A stretch of 64,000 bases of DNA, from positions 62,001 through 126,000 of the forward strand of contig NZ_JARVWQ010000001.1 of assembly GCF_029846255.1 (NCBI RefSeq). The letters are read 5' to 3'. This document shows, one piece after another, positions 42,126-51,894 of this stretch (positions are counted from its first letter, which is position 1; each line of letters begins with the position of its first letter). The translations under genes and the position numbers were made by a program. The notes beneath the pieces are model-generated. The model had not been told where the DNA came from, did not search any database, and saw nothing but the letters and a program-made list of their open reading frames with translations. Source of the DNA: Amnibacterium sp. CER49. GTDB taxonomy: Bacteria > Actinomycetota > Actinomycetes > Actinomycetales > Microbacteriaceae.

Positions 42126-42303
42126 GTTCTCCGGCCCATCCTTCAAGTCGAGCGGCCCCACGGGCGAGAGTCGGCACCCAAGGGACCTCTAGTGGAGACC
42201 CAGAGAACGCTAGTAGTTCTTGCAGCAGACCCTCGAACACCTCTGATCAGGTCCGTTACGCGGTCATGAGTAACCGCGTGCCCGAGAAGTGGAGAGTCTT
42301 CCC

Positions 42304-43104
42304 ATGCCTGGTTTCCTGTCCGCCAGCCTGGCCGCCGGCCTGGCCCTGGTGGTGTCGTTCGTGCCGAAGCTGCTGCTGGCACTCGTCATCCTGATCGTCG
42401 GACTCATCGTCGCCCGGCTGATCTCCCGCGCACTGGCGAAGGTGCTCAGCCGCGTCGGGTTCGATCGGCTCGTCGAGCGCGGCGGTATCCGGCGCGCGCT
42501 CGCCGGCTCCAACATCGACCCCAGCGACATCATCGCCAAGATCGTCTACTACGCCCTCGTGCTGTTCGTGCTCCAGTTCGCCTTCGGCGTCTTCGGCCCG
42601 AACCCGATCAGCACGCTGCTCGCCACGATCATCGCCTACCTGCCTCAGGTCGTCGTCGCGATCATCATCGTGATCGTCACCGCCGCCATCGCCGCGGCCG
42701 CGAAGACGCTCATCGAGGGCATCCTCGGCGGCCTCTCCTACGGCAAGATCCTGGCGAACCTCGCGAGCATCGGGATCATCTTCCTCGGCATCATCGCCGC
42801 GGTGAACCAGCTCGGCATCGCGATCACGGTCACCACCCCGGTGCTCATCGCCGTGCTCGCCACGATCGCCGGCGTCATCATCGTCGGCGTCGGCGGCGGC
42901 CTCATCAAGCCCATGCAGCAGCGCTGGGAGACCTACCTGGCCCGCATCGAGGCCGAGGCCCCGAGGGCCAAGGCCGCGGCGGAGACCGCACCGAGCGCGA
43001 CGGAGCAGCTGCAGGCGCGCGCCGACCAGGCGCGAGCCACGGCCCAGGGTGCCCCGCCTGCGGCTCGCCGCGCCGCTCCCTCGGACGACGGCAGCACCCT
43101 GTAG
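42304..43104 (+). CDS. TM-helix-repeat (CmpX-like) mechanosensitive-channel family protein
   Basis: 266 residues from ATG at 42304 (GGAGAG upstream). Five helices include LVVSFVPKLLLALVILIVGLIVARLISRALAKVL near residue 15 and LPQVVVAIIIVIVTAAIAAAAKTLIEGILGGLSYGKILANL near 115, the pattern of the TM_helix (PF05552) proteins related to MscS channels. The C-terminal 50 residues are Ala-rich and cytoplasmic. It may relieve osmotic stress; transport is not proven for this family. Confidence 0.75.
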   Translation: MPGFLSASLAAGLALVVSFVPKLLLALVILIVGLIVARLISRALAKVLSRVGFDRLVERGGIRRALAGSNIDPSDIIAKIVYYALVLFVLQFAFGVFGPNPISTLLATIIAYLPQVVVAIIIVIVTAAIAAAAKTLIEGILGGLSYGKILANLASIGIIFLGIIAAVNQLGIAITVTTPVLIAVLATIAGVIIVGVGGGLIKPMQQRWETYLARIEAEAPRAKAAAETAPSATEQLQARADQARATAQGAPPAARRAAPSDDGSTL

Positions 43105-43120
43105 TCACGAAGTTCCCACG

Positions 43121-43162
43121 GACGCTCCGGCTCGGCGGTCACGACCGCTGAGCCGGAGCGTC
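43121..43162 (+). terminator. Long hairpin terminator
   Basis: Arms 43121-43140 and 43143-43162 pair over about 20 bp with one mismatch. The hairpin ends the channel-like gene transcript. Confidence 0.7.
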
Positions 43163-43229
43163 TCGCTGCGGGACGAACGACCCCCACGACACGACCCGCG
43201 CGATCCGGGCCCGGCCTACGCTGGCGGTC

Positions 43230-43808
43230 GTGCCGGACCGTGTGCGCTGGGTGCTCGCGCTCGTGCAGCTGCCGTCGCAGCCCTCGCGCTACCGGGTCGC
43301 CGTCTGGCGTGAGCTGCGGCGCGCAGGGGCGGTTCCCGTGGCGGCCGGAGCATGGGCGCTCCCAGCCGTGGCCGCCGTCCAGCCCGCCATCGATCGCGCC
43401 GCTGAGATCTGTCGGAGCGGCGGCGGCACCTTCGCGCTCGCCGACGTCGCCCTCCGGGACACCGAGAGCGAGGCGACGATCGAAGCGGCGTTCGTCGCCG
43501 CTCGTCTGGACGAGTGGAGCGAGTTCGAGGCCGACTGCGGCAAGTTCGAGGCGGAGATCGCCCGCGAGATCGCGAAGCAGAAGTTCACGTTCGGCGAGCT
43601 CGAGGAGGAGGAGCAGAGCCTCGACCGCCTCCGTCGATGGTTCCGCGACCTGAAGCGCCGGGACGTGCTCGAGCTCCGCGAGGCACGACAGGCCGAGCAC
43701 CGGCTGCACGGCTGTCAGGCACTGCTGCAGGACTACGCGGAACGGGTCTACTCCGCGATGCGGTCCGCCGCGCCCTTCGCGGACGTGACGGACCACCCGC
43801 CCGAGTGA
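43230..43808 (+). CDS. ChrB N-terminal-domain protein
   Basis: 192 residues from GTG. The start VRWVLALVQLPSQPSRYRVAVWRELRRAGAVPVAAGAWALP and the later FGELEEEEQSLDRLRRWFRDLKRRD match the N-terminal domain of ChrB, a chromate-responsive protein. The C-terminal ChrB domain is absent, and no chrA exporter is seen nearby. It may be a regulator of another metal stress response. Confidence 0.72.
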   Translation: MPDRVRWVLALVQLPSQPSRYRVAVWRELRRAGAVPVAAGAWALPAVAAVQPAIDRAAEICRSGGGTFALADVALRDTESEATIEAAFVAARLDEWSEFEADCGKFEAEIAREIAKQKFTFGELEEEEQSLDRLRRWFRDLKRRDVLELREARQAEHRLHGCQALLQDYAERVYSAMRSAAPFADVTDHPPE

Positions 43809-43984
43809 CCTCGCTCACAGCCCCGTGCAGCGCCCGCAGGTACCTTGTCGAGCGGCAGGAGCACCGCCCGTCGGGATGAGGCATCTTCCCGCTTGAGGCA
43901 TCGGCGCAGGGCGCTCGTTCAGCAGGGCCCGCAAGCATCGGGACGATGCGCGCATGTGCGCAGGAGCCGTGCGAGAGGAGCGCG

Positions 43985-44854
43985 ATGTCGGGCGCCGGGT
44001 CCGAGAGGCCGAGCAGCGGCGATGCCGCCGAGCTCGAGGAGGATCGCTTCGTCGGCCGATCCGACCTGACTCGCTGGCACAGCCGGCCAGGCGCGCTGCT
44101 CGCCCGGCTGGGCGACCGGCTGGCCGCGCGCCTCGGCGATCGCGCGGCGCTCGTGCTGATCCTGGTGCTCGGCGGCGTCGCGATCGTCGCCCTCGCCTTC
44201 GCGCTGGACGTCGTGTACGACTCCGTCACCGAACGCGACGGCGTCGCGGCGCTGGACCTCCCGGTCCTGCGGGCCGTGGTGCACCTCCGCTCGGGTCCGC
44301 TCGACACGTTCTGCGCCGTGATCGCGGAGGCCTTCGGCGGGGTGGGGATGCCGATCATCGCGACCGCGTCCGCGGTCCTCTTCGTCGCGATCCGGCGGGC
44401 GTGGACGCCGGCGATCCTCATCGCCGCGACCGGCCTCGGCTCGGTCGTGATGACCACGGTGGGGAAGGGCGTCGTCGGGCGGCACCGGCCGCCGCTCATC
44501 GACGCCGCGCCGCCGTTCGAGTCGTCGTTCTCGTTCCCGAGCGGGCACACGACGAGCACGACGGCGATCGCCGGCGTCATCGTCTACCTGCTGATCCTGC
44601 GGCAGCACTCCGCGCTCGCGCGCACCGTCACGATCGCCGTCGGCGCGCTCGTCGCCATCATCGTCGGGCTCACCCGGGTGGTGCTCGGCGCGCATTGGTT
44701 CACCGACGTCCTCGCCGGGTGGTTCCTCGGCACGGCGTGGCTCGCCGTCGTCATCACCGCGCATCGGCTGTACCTCACCGCTCGGGAGCACCGCCGCCGG
44801 GCTCGCGGAGCGGCTGCCCCCGAGCCGGCGACCGGCCCCGCGCCCAGCCGGTAA
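43985..44854 (+). CDS. PAP2-family membrane phosphatase
   Basis: 289 residues from ATG at 43985, with GAGAGGAG upstream. After a charged N-terminal 55 residues come six helices with GKGVVGRHRPP near 165, PSGHTTST near 192 and TRVVLGAHWFTDV near 233, the three catalytic motifs. It is the second PAP2 phosphatase in the window and probably acts on lipid phosphates. Confidence 0.88.
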   Translation: MSGAGSERPSSGDAAELEEDRFVGRSDLTRWHSRPGALLARLGDRLAARLGDRAALVLILVLGGVAIVALAFALDVVYDSVTERDGVAALDLPVLRAVVHLRSGPLDTFCAVIAEAFGGVGMPIIATASAVLFVAIRRAWTPAILIAATGLGSVVMTTVGKGVVGRHRPPLIDAAPPFESSFSFPSGHTTSTTAIAGVIVYLLILRQHSALARTVTIAVGALVAIIVGLTRVVLGAHWFTDVLAGWFLGTAWLAVVITAHRLYLTAREHRRRARGAAAPEPATGPAPSR

Positions 44855-44939
44855 CGGCAACGGCTCGATCCGACTCCCCGGGGCGCGCGACCCGGTCGTG
44901 CGAGCAGCCCCTCGTTCCCGGCTCCTTGCGGTCTTCTGA

Positions 44940-45188
44940 GTGACCGTGGCGGAGAGTGCGGGGATGACCCTCGAGCTGTCGTCCGCCGGTGTGCACCGGC
45001 CGGACCGCGCTGCGGGGCTCGACGCTGCGGACATGTCGATCCCGGAGGGCTCCGCGAGCGGAACCGCCGTCGTGGCGTGCTGGCGATGCGGAGCCCGCTT
45101 CGACGGCGTCCTGCACATCGTCGAGACCGCTTGGGGCACGGAGATGCGCTGCTTGACCTGCGGCGCCGGCAACGGGGCGGCCGGGTAG
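44940..45188 (+). CDS. Small protein with two CxxC motifs
   Basis: 82 residues if the GTG at 44940 is used. The C-terminal part VVACWRCGARFDG and MRCLTCGAG forms a four-Cys zinc ribbon. The N-terminal 45 residues are unstructured. It overlaps nothing on its strand and lies convergent to the HNH gene. It is probably a real small zinc protein of unknown role. Confidence 0.5.
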   Translation: MTVAESAGMTLELSSAGVHRPDRAAGLDAADMSIPEGSASGTAVVACWRCGARFDGVLHIVETAWGTEMRCLTCGAGNGAAG

Positions 45189-45217
45189 CAGGCGCTGGTC
45201 GGGCGGACAGGAGCCGA

Positions 45218-46547
45218 TCAGAACGGGCAGTCGCCGGGACCCGAGGCGGTGCCGCTCGTGCGCACGCGAAGCACCGGTGGAACGACCCGGGTCGCGCCCC
45301 ACCTCGACCGCCGGATCGACGCCGCATCCGGCGTCATGCGGACGTCCCACCAGCCCTCGTGCTTCATGCGATGCGCTGCACGGCAGAGCGGTTGCAGGTT
45401 TGTCGTGGCGGGTACGACCGTCGTGCTCGACCCGGACCACGTGGTCGAGGTCGATGCGGTGGGAAGGCAGGCCGCAGTCGTCGCCGACGCAGCTGGGGTT
45501 GCGGGCATGGATGAGCCGCTTCAACCCGCTCGGGATGTACCGCTCCTTGGCGTCGATCGCGAGCACCGCGTCGTCGACGGGATCGACCACCACGCGGCTC
45601 CAGGACCGTGCGTGCTGGACGATGCGTCGCGCGACCTCGGCGTCGATCGACCCCATGCCGGCCACCTCGGCGGGCTGGTCGTCGGCGCCCGTCGCCGAGG
45701 AGGCCGGGATGAGCACGAGCACCGACGGCTCGACCGCCTTGCGGTGCGGCACCCGTAGCGACCCGATGCGCTCCATGGGGTAGGCGGGGTCGGACGCGTC
45801 GGGGGCGTCCCGACGGGCGTTCTGCAGGATCAGGTCGACCGCCACGTCGGCCATCAGCTGACCGAGCGTGCGGCACTCCCCCTCGCGCCCGTGCGCCGCG
45901 ATGGCGGCGGTGCGGATGGCGTCGTACGAGGCCGCGACGTCGACCGCGGTGCCGCGGATGGTGAGCACGCCCTGCCCGTCGGGCTCCGGACGCGCAGTGA
46001 CCCAGCGGCCGGCGCTCGCCCGGCGATGCCGCCCGGTGACGGCCGTGGGATCGAGGCGGTCGCGCAGCGCGCCGAGGCGTCGGACGAGCACGCTGGGGCG
46101 GTGCTGCGCCACGAGGCCGGCGGCGACGCGGTCGAACTCGGCGAGCGCCTCGCCCCGCAGGCCCTCGCACTCGTCGGCCGCGACCGTGGCCGCCTCGGTC
46201 GCGCAGCCGCCCTCGAGCAGGACGGCCCAGGTCTGCGGCAGGCGCTCGCGGAGCGTCCACCCGGCCTCGAGCTGCCGGAGCACCGTCTGGCGCGGGATGC
46301 GCAGCACGGTGCTCTGGTGGAGCAGGAACGCCCGCGCGCACGGGCCGTCGAGCTCGACGGTGCGGCCTTCGGCCTGCTCCTCGAGCACCATCGCGTCGAA
46401 ACCGGCCAGCATCACCTGCAGCCGCATCGCCCGCGCCTGGTTCGCGATCCGGTCGGCCCGCTGCAGCGCGCCGGTGAAGAGCGCCTCGCGCGCGTCGAGA
46501 GCCGCGAAGCCGTCGTCGTCGGGCTGCTGCTCCGGGTCGTCCGCCAT
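45218..46547 (-). pseudogene. DUF222-HNH endonuclease, frameshifted
   Basis: The frame from 46547 encodes the DUF222 helical domain (to about residue 300) and the first half of the HNH domain (CGLPSHRIDLDHVV). The second half, NLQPLCRAAHRMKHEGWWD, is in another frame to the stop at 45218. Removing one base from the TTT run at 45399-45401 joins them and restores the DUF222-HNH architecture common in actinobacteria. The gene is either inactivated or affected by a sequencing error. These proteins are multicopy, mobile and of unclear role. Confidence 0.78.
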
Positions 46548-46636
46548 AGCCGCATCAAGTCATGGGGGTCCGACAACGGCTGACGACCGGATCAGGGGAA
46601 CCACCGTCACTACGGCGGCGCTGCTTCTGCGCCGCC

Positions 46637-47236
46637 TCACCACTTCCGTCGCGCCAGCCGTGCAGCACGCACGAGCCCGGCGACCCTCCCGTGGACGGCG
46701 ATGAGGACGCCGGCGATCAGGAGCAGCAGCAGTCGCACGGGTCCGCTCGAGAGCATGAGCGGACCCACGTCCATCCCGTCGAGCGGTACCGACTGCGGGA
46801 CCGCCAGGAGCGCACCGACCGCTGCGACCGGCAGCAGCGCGAACCGCGCGACGCCGCGCAGCACACCGGCGCGGGCGACGTCCACCGCTCCGACCACGCC
46901 GGCCGCCGCGACGAGCACGAGCGCGCCCGCCATGACCGCGGGCGCGGCCTGGCCGTCCGGCAGCAGCCGCGCGAGCAGGTCGAGCATCAGGTCGCCGCCG
47001 AGGAGCAGCACGAGGGCCGGACGCCCGAGCGACGTGTCACCGGTGATGCCGTGCTCCCGCTGCAGGCCGAAGGCGAGCACGCACCCCGAGACGAGCAGCA
47101 CGATCTCGGAGAGCGGCAGCGCGCTCCATTCCGGCGCCGCGATCACGGTGAGCAGGGCGAGCGCCGCACCGATCGCGAGGCCGGCGCCACCCAGCAGGGT
47201 GGTCGTTCGCGGAGCGGCGATCGCGAGCCGGCCCAT
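46637..47236 (-). CDS. Six-helix membrane protein, unknown function
   Basis: 199 residues from ATG at 47236, with GGGAG six bases upstream. Hydrophobic segments include LLGGAGLAIGAALALLTVIAA, IVLLVSGCVLAFGL, VMAGALVLVAAAGVVGAV and LLLLLIAGVLIAV. No named family is recognised. It stands alone between the HNH gene and an exported protein. Confidence 0.6.
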   Translation of the reverse strand: MGRLAIAAPRTTTLLGGAGLAIGAALALLTVIAAPEWSALPLSEIVLLVSGCVLAFGLQREHGITGDTSLGRPALVLLLGGDLMLDLLARLLPDGQAAPAVMAGALVLVAAAGVVGAVDVARAGVLRGVARFALLPVAAVGALLAVPQSVPLDGMDVGPLMLSSGPVRLLLLLIAGVLIAVHGRVAGLVRAARLARRKW

Positions 47237-47611
47237 CGGTGCTCCCGTCTCTGGCCTCGTCACTGGTCGTGCGCATTGTGCAGCCTCTCGATCGACCGCG
47301 TCAGGTGCCGCTCCGCGCCAGCGGCCCGAAGCTCCCACGACGACTCGTGCCCTGCGCTGGAATTCCGGATCATCAGACTTCTTCCCCTCCGGAATATCCC
47401 GCGTCCTTTCGATCCGGAAAGCCCGTGACACACGAATCCGCGCCGGGACAGCGAACGGAGGTGGAATCACCCGGAAAGGGGAATCGGGGAACCCCGAATG
47501 GGGGCTGATATCGCATATCGCTTGACGGTTGAATCAATTCGTCGCCCGAACTCCGGACGAAGCGGTGCAGAAGGAAGCGCGCCGCGCAACCGTCATTTCG
47601 AAGGAAATCGA
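47237..47611. other. Intergenic region between divergent genes
   Basis: No gene is recognised. A TTGACG at 47522-47527 could be a -35 box for the exported protein, and AAGGAAATCG at 47601-47610 is its ribosome site. Confidence 0.35.
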
Positions 47612-48211
47612 ATGTCCACCATCCGCGCTCGCGTCGTCGCTCTGAGCGGCGCCGTTGCGCTCACCGCCGCGGCCGCCGTCGCGGTCGCCGTTCCGGCGCA
47701 GGCCGTTTCGGCTTCCGGCAAAGTCGGCTTCTGCCACTCCACGGGCAGCACGACTCACCCGTACGTGTTCCAGAGCACGTCCGGCACCAACATCCTTTCG
47801 TGGGACGACCACAGCGGGATGACCAACGGCAAGCACTGGTATGACCTCATCTCGGCTTTCGCCGACTTCAACGGCCAGTACCACCTGAACGGTTCGATCG
47901 ACTCGACCCTGTGCCCTGTTGCGGATGCAGCGGCCGCCGCGACCTTCGCACTCGGAGGCAGCGCCGACGCAGCAGCTCAGGCGGCTGCGCAGGCCGTGAA
48001 CGCGGCTTCGCCGAGCGCCGTGACCGCCGACCCGAGCGCTGCACTGGCAACCGCTTCGGCCGACGCCACCGCCGCCGCCACCACCGCGACGCCGTCCGCC
48101 ACGACCGCGGGCGCCACTGCGACGCCGTCCGCCGTGACCGCGACCCCGTCCGCGGTCGTCGTGACCTACGGCAGCGCGACGAATGGGTCCACCGGCCTCT
48201 TTGCGTTCTGA
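47612..48211 (+). CDS. Exported protein with a CHSTGS-type domain and Ala/Thr-rich tail
   Basis: 199 residues. A signal peptide ends near VPAQA. The mature start has GFCHSTGSTTHPYVFQSTSG, close to the CHATGS-x-NPYV motif found in actinobacterial surface proteins, and a second Cys near residue 103. The rest is repetitive Ala/Thr/Pro (ATPSA) and probably disordered. There is no sortase motif, so secretion rather than anchoring is likely. Confidence 0.7.
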   Translation: MSTIRARVVALSGAVALTAAAAVAVAVPAQAVSASGKVGFCHSTGSTTHPYVFQSTSGTNILSWDDHSGMTNGKHWYDLISAFADFNGQYHLNGSIDSTLCPVADAAAAATFALGGSADAAAQAAAQAVNAASPSAVTADPSAALATASADATAAATTATPSATTAGATATPSAVTATPSAVVVTYGSATNGSTGLFAF

Positions 48212-48222
48212 TCCGACACCGA

Positions 48223-48263
48223 AGCGCCCCGGTGCTCCCCCTCGGGGGAAGCGCCGGGGCGCT
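48223..48263. terminator. Hairpin terminator between convergent genes
   Basis: 10-bp outer arms (48223-48232 and 48254-48263) enclose a second CCCCC/GGGGG stem. The hairpin separates the exported protein from the ABC ATPase. Confidence 0.65.
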
Positions 48264-48276
48264 CGGCGTCGGGCCC

Positions 48277-49134
48277 CTACTCCGAGTCGCCCGGTAGCAC
48301 GATCGGCCCGGTCCGCAGCTCGTAGTCCTGGCGCAGCCCCCGGATGTACGGGTGGTCGGGCGAGGAGAGCACCTGCTCGACCGGTCCGAGGCCGACGATC
48401 GTGCCGCGGTGCAGCACCGCGATGCGGTCCGTGAGCCGGCGCATCACCGACGCGTCGTGGCTCACGATGAGCGCCGTGAAGACGCGGTCGCTCTGCAGCT
48501 CGAGCAGGGTGTCGAGCACGGGGCCCTTCACGGTCACATCGACCCCGCCGGTCGGCTCGTCGGCGATCCAGATGCGCGGCTCGAGGATCAGCGAGCGCGC
48601 GATCGCGACCCGCTGCCGCTGCCCGTTCGACAGCTCGTACGGGTACTTCGCCATGACCCCGAGCGGCAGCTGCACCGCGTCGAGGAGCTCGGCCGCGCGG
48701 CGCCCCGCGTCGCGCTGGTCGTAGTGGCGGTCGCGCTCGAAGATCGGCTCGGCGACGTTCTCGGCGACCGTGAGGTCAGCGCGCAGCGTGCGGCCCGCGT
48801 GCTGCGGCAGGAAGCCGATGCCGGCGGTGAGCAGTCGGCGGGTGCGCTCACCGACGTTCCGCAGCGGCACGCCGAGCACCGTCAGGGAGCCGCCGCTGAT
48901 CGTCGGGCCCTCGTTCGCCCGCCCCGCGCGGCCCGCGAGCACGCGGGCGAGCGAGGACTTGCCCGCGCCGCTCTCGCCCACGACGCCGAACAGCTCCCCG
49001 GCCTCGATGGTGAGGTCGATGCCCTGCACCGCCTCGAAGCGGCCCGCGCCATGGCGGCCCGGGTAGTCGATCGAGAGATCGCGCGCGACGACGACCGACC
49101 CGCTGTCGCCGTCCAGTCTCCGTATCCGCGCCAC
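48277..49134 (-). CDS. ABC transporter ATP-binding protein (peptide/nickel type)
   Basis: 285 residues. Walker A GESGAGKSS near 54, signature LSNGQRQRVA near 168, Walker B RIWIADEPTGGVD near 185 and the switch His in IVSHDAS are intact. The layout and C-terminal SSPDHPYIRGL match the Dpp/Opp/Nik ATPase subfamily. No permease or binding protein is adjacent, so its partners are unknown. Confidence 0.82.
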   Translation of the reverse strand: MARIRRLDGDSGSVVVARDLSIDYPGRHGAGRFEAVQGIDLTIEAGELFGVVGESGAGKSSLARVLAGRAGRANEGPTISGGSLTVLGVPLRNVGERTRRLLTAGIGFLPQHAGRTLRADLTVAENVAEPIFERDRHYDQRDAGRRAAELLDAVQLPLGVMAKYPYELSNGQRQRVAIARSLILEPRIWIADEPTGGVDVTVKGPVLDTLLELQSDRVFTALIVSHDASVMRRLTDRIAVLHRGTIVGLGPVEQVLSSPDHPYIRGLRQDYELRTGPIVLPGDSE

Positions 49135-49187
49135 CGCTCCCCTTTCGCGGGAAGCGAGTGTACCGAGCGGGCGTGAAGAGATTCCGG

Positions 49188-51071
49188 TCAGGCTCCGCGC
49201 AGCAAGCGGCGGTCGGCCTCCACCCCGACGAGGCGCTGGCGGATCTCGCGCAGCCGCTCGGGATCGGCGCTGCCCTCGCTGCGCTGCAGCTGCCGCACCA
49301 GCTCGGCCTTCTGCCGCAGTAGGTGCCGGTCGACGAGCGCGGCGACGGTCGACTGCGCGATGCGCCGCAGCACCTCCTCGTCCTCGGTGCGTGCGGGCAG
49401 CGGCAGGAACGCGAGCTCCTGCACGAGCGGCGCCACCGGCGGCGGCACCTCGGCGACGAGGCGCTCGAGCCAGCCGGCCCCGCCGAGCGCGCCGAGCTGG
49501 CTGGCGATGGCGTCGCGCACCACGGCGAGGGACTTGTTCGCGAACCCCGCCGTCGCGGCGCGGACGATGAGCTCGCCGCCGACGAGGTGCGGCACCTGCA
49601 CGATCATGAGGAGCGCCTCGCGCTCGAGCCGGGTGGCGGGATCGTTCGGCAGCGACCGCAGGGTGATCGGGCGCTCCGCCGGCCTCGTGGCGACGGGCGC
49701 GGTCGCCGGCGCGTCACCCCGGCCCGGCGGCCGGTCGTTGGGTGCCGTGCGAGAGCGGCCTGCGGCCCCGACGACGCGCTCGACGTCGGGCACGTCGAGA
49801 CCGAGCCATCGGGCGAGCTCGCGCGTGTACCCCGGCCGCAGGCCGGGGTCGCGGATGTCGGCCACGACCGGAGCCGCGGCCCGCAGCGCGGCGGCCCGTC
49901 CCTCGACGGTGTCGAGGTCGTGGTCGCCGAGGATGCGCTTCAGGATGAACTCGAACATCGGCTTGCGGGCCTCGAGCATCTGCCGCACGGCCGCGTCGCC
50001 GCGCTGCTGCCGGAGGTCGCAGGGGTCGAGCCCGTCGCCGCCGACCGCCACGGAGGTGCGGGCGCTGAAGCGGCGCTCCTCCGCGAACGCCCGGACCGCC
50101 GCCTTCTGCCCGGCGGCGTCGGGGTCGAAGGTGAAGATGACCTCGCCCTGGCTCGCGGAGTCGTCGCCGAGCACGCGACGCAGCACCTTGATGTGGTCGA
50201 CGCCGAAGGCCGTGCCGCAGGTGGCGACGGCGGTCGGCTCGCCGGCGAGGTGCAGCGCCATCACGTCGGTGTAGCCCTCGACGACCACGACGCGATGCGT
50301 GCGTCCGATGTCGCGCTTCGCGAGGTCGAGCCCGTAGAGCACCTGCGACTTGTGGTACACGAGCGTCTCGGGGGTGTTCAGGTACTTCGGGCCCTGGTCG
50401 TCGTCGAGCAGGCGCCGCGCGCCGAAGCCGAGCGTGGCGTTCGTGAGGTCGCGGATGGGCCAGACCAGGCGGCCGCGGAACCGGTCGTAGACGCCGCGGT
50501 CGCCCTTCGAGACGAGCCCCGCCGCCTGCAGCTCGGCGTCGGTGTAGCCGCGCCCGCGGAGGTGCTTCGTGAGCGCGTCCCACGACTTCGGGGCCCAGCC
50601 GAGGCCGAACTGCGCCGCTGCCTGCTGGTCGAAGCCGCGCTCGGCGAGGAAGCGCTGCCCCGGCTCGGCCGCGGAAGTGGCGAGCTGCTCCGCGAAGAAC
50701 TCCGCGGCGGCCTTGTTCGCGTCGAGCAGGCGCACCCGGTTGCCCGCGTCCTGCGCCGGGCCGCCGTCCTCGTAGGTGAGCTGGAAGCCGATGCGGGCGG
50801 CGAGGCGCTCGACCGCCTCGACGAAGGTGACGTGGTCGAGCTTCTGCAGGAAGCTGTAGACGTCGCCGCTCTCGCCGCAGCCGAAGCAGTGATAGCGCCC
50901 GACCGCGGGCCGCACGTTGAAGCTGGGGCTGCGTTCGTCGTGGAAGGGGCAGAGGCCCTTCAGCGAGCCGACGCCCGCCGGCTTCAGCGTGACCTGCTCG
51001 CCGATCACGTCGGCGATGTTGGTCCGAGCCCGCACCTCTTCGATGTCGCTCTGGCGGATGCGGCCGGCCAT
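49188..51071 (-). CDS. dnaG: DNA primase
   Basis: 627 residues. It has a CHC2 zinc finger ([13 protein letters not shown] near 40 and [11 protein letters not shown] near 60), the catalytic core with the TOPRIM motif [12 protein letters not shown] near 263, and a C-terminal helicase-binding region. It makes RNA primers for replication. It lies 10 bp after the MpaB-family gene on the same strand, in a dusB-dgt-mpaB-dnaG run. Confidence 0.96.
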   Translation of the reverse strand: MAGRIRQSDIEEVRARTNIADVIGEQVTLKPAGVGSLKGLCPFHDERSPSFNVRPAVGRYHCFGCGESGDVYSFLQKLDHVTFVEAVERLAARIGFQLTYEDGGPAQDAGNRVRLLDANKAAAEFFAEQLATSAAEPGQRFLAERGFDQQAAAQFGLGWAPKSWDALTKHLRGRGYTDAELQAAGLVSKGDRGVYDRFRGRLVWPIRDLTNATLGFGARRLLDDDQGPKYLNTPETLVYHKSQVLYGLDLAKRDIGRTHRVVVVEGYTDVMALHLAGEPTAVATCGTAFGVDHIKVLRRVLGDDSASQGEVIFTFDPDAAGQKAAVRAFAEERRFSARTSVAVGGDGLDPCDLRQQRGDAAVRQMLEARKPMFEFILKRILGDHDLDTVEGRAAALRAAAPVVADIRDPGLRPGYTRELARWLGLDVPDVERVVGAAGRSRTAPNDRPPGRGDAPATAPVATRPAERPITLRSLPNDPATRLEREALLMIVQVPHLVGGELIVRAATAGFANKSLAVVRDAIASQLGALGGAGWLERLVAEVPPPVAPLVQELAFLPLPARTEDEEVLRRIAQSTVAALVDRHLLRQKAELVRQLQRSEGSADPERLREIRQRLVGVEADRRLLRGA

Positions 51072-51081
51072 GCCGAGCAGT

Positions 51082-51894
51082 CTAGGTTCCGGCGCCGACG
51101 CGGGTTCGCCCCGCGGCCCCGCGTCGCTCCGCGTCGAGGATCCGGCGCGCGGGCAGGCGCCGCAGCGACGCCGGGAGCGCCCGGTACACGGGCGCGACGC
51201 GGCGCACGAGCGGCAGCAGGTCGGGCACCCGCACGGGCACGAGCGGCTCGAGCTCCGCCCGGAGCGCCGGCAGCGTGGGCAGCGTCGCGGCGACGAGGAA
51301 CGGCAGCGCCGCCCGCACCCAGCGCGGCGCTCCCTCGGCGCGGAACAGCGCCGCGATCACCGCGCGGGTGGTGTCGTCGAGCGTGAGCTGCTCCGTGCCC
51401 CGAGCGACCGCCGCGTCGAACTCGGGGCGTGTCGTCGGCCAGCGCGCGCCGGGCATGCCGAGTGTCGTGCCGAGCGCGCCCATGCGGGCGATGAGCTCCT
51501 CGAGCAGCGGCTCCGGGAGGCGACCCCAGACGGCCTCGACGATGCGGACCGCGGTGTCGGCGAGCGTCAGCGTGACCCAGAGCTGCAGGCCGGCGCCGTT
51601 CGCGTCGTAGCGGAGCTGCTCCCCCGGCGCGCTGACGACGGGTCCGTGCAGGCGGTTCACGCGCTCGGTGACGCGCGCGAGCGCCGCGGGACCGCCGGCG
51701 GCGACCACGTAGACGTAGACGAGCGTGCCGTGCAGCCGGGCGAGGGGGTCGGTGGCGAAGTCGCTGTGATCGGCGACGCCGTGCCCGACCGCCGGGTGCG
51801 TGAGCTGCAGCAGGAGGGCGCGGAGGCCGCCGCCGAGCAGCGCCGCCTCGAGCTGCAGCCCCGCGGCGGACGGCAGCCGCCGAGCGCGGCTCAT
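51082..51894 (-). CDS. MpaB-family (DUF2236) oxygenase-like protein
   Basis: 270 residues. The N-terminal core [37 protein letters not shown] carries the His and Arg residues of the DUF2236/MpaB family, named after a fungal haem-binding oxygenase of mycophenolate synthesis. The native bacterial role is unclear. Its ATG overlaps the dgt stop (ATGA), so it is co-translated with dgt. Confidence 0.8.
   Translation of the reverse strand: MSRARRLPSAAGLQLEAALLGGGLRALLLQLTHPAVGHGVADHSDFATDPLARLHGTLVYVYVVAAGGPAALARVTERVNRLHGPVVSAPGEQLRYDANGAGLQLWVTLTLADTAVRIVEAVWGRLPEPLLEELIARMGALGTTLGMPGARWPTTRPEFDAAVARGTEQLTLDDTTRAVIAALFRAEGAPRWVRAALPFLVAATLPTLPALRAELEPLVPVRVPDLLPLVRRVAPVYRALPASLRRLPARRILDAERRGAAGRTRVGAGT

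Noticed and set aside
40723-42240. Long minus-strand frame with Val-Gly repeats opposite the CDF gene
   Set aside because: It is the antisense reading of the CACGCC repeat and of CDF codons.
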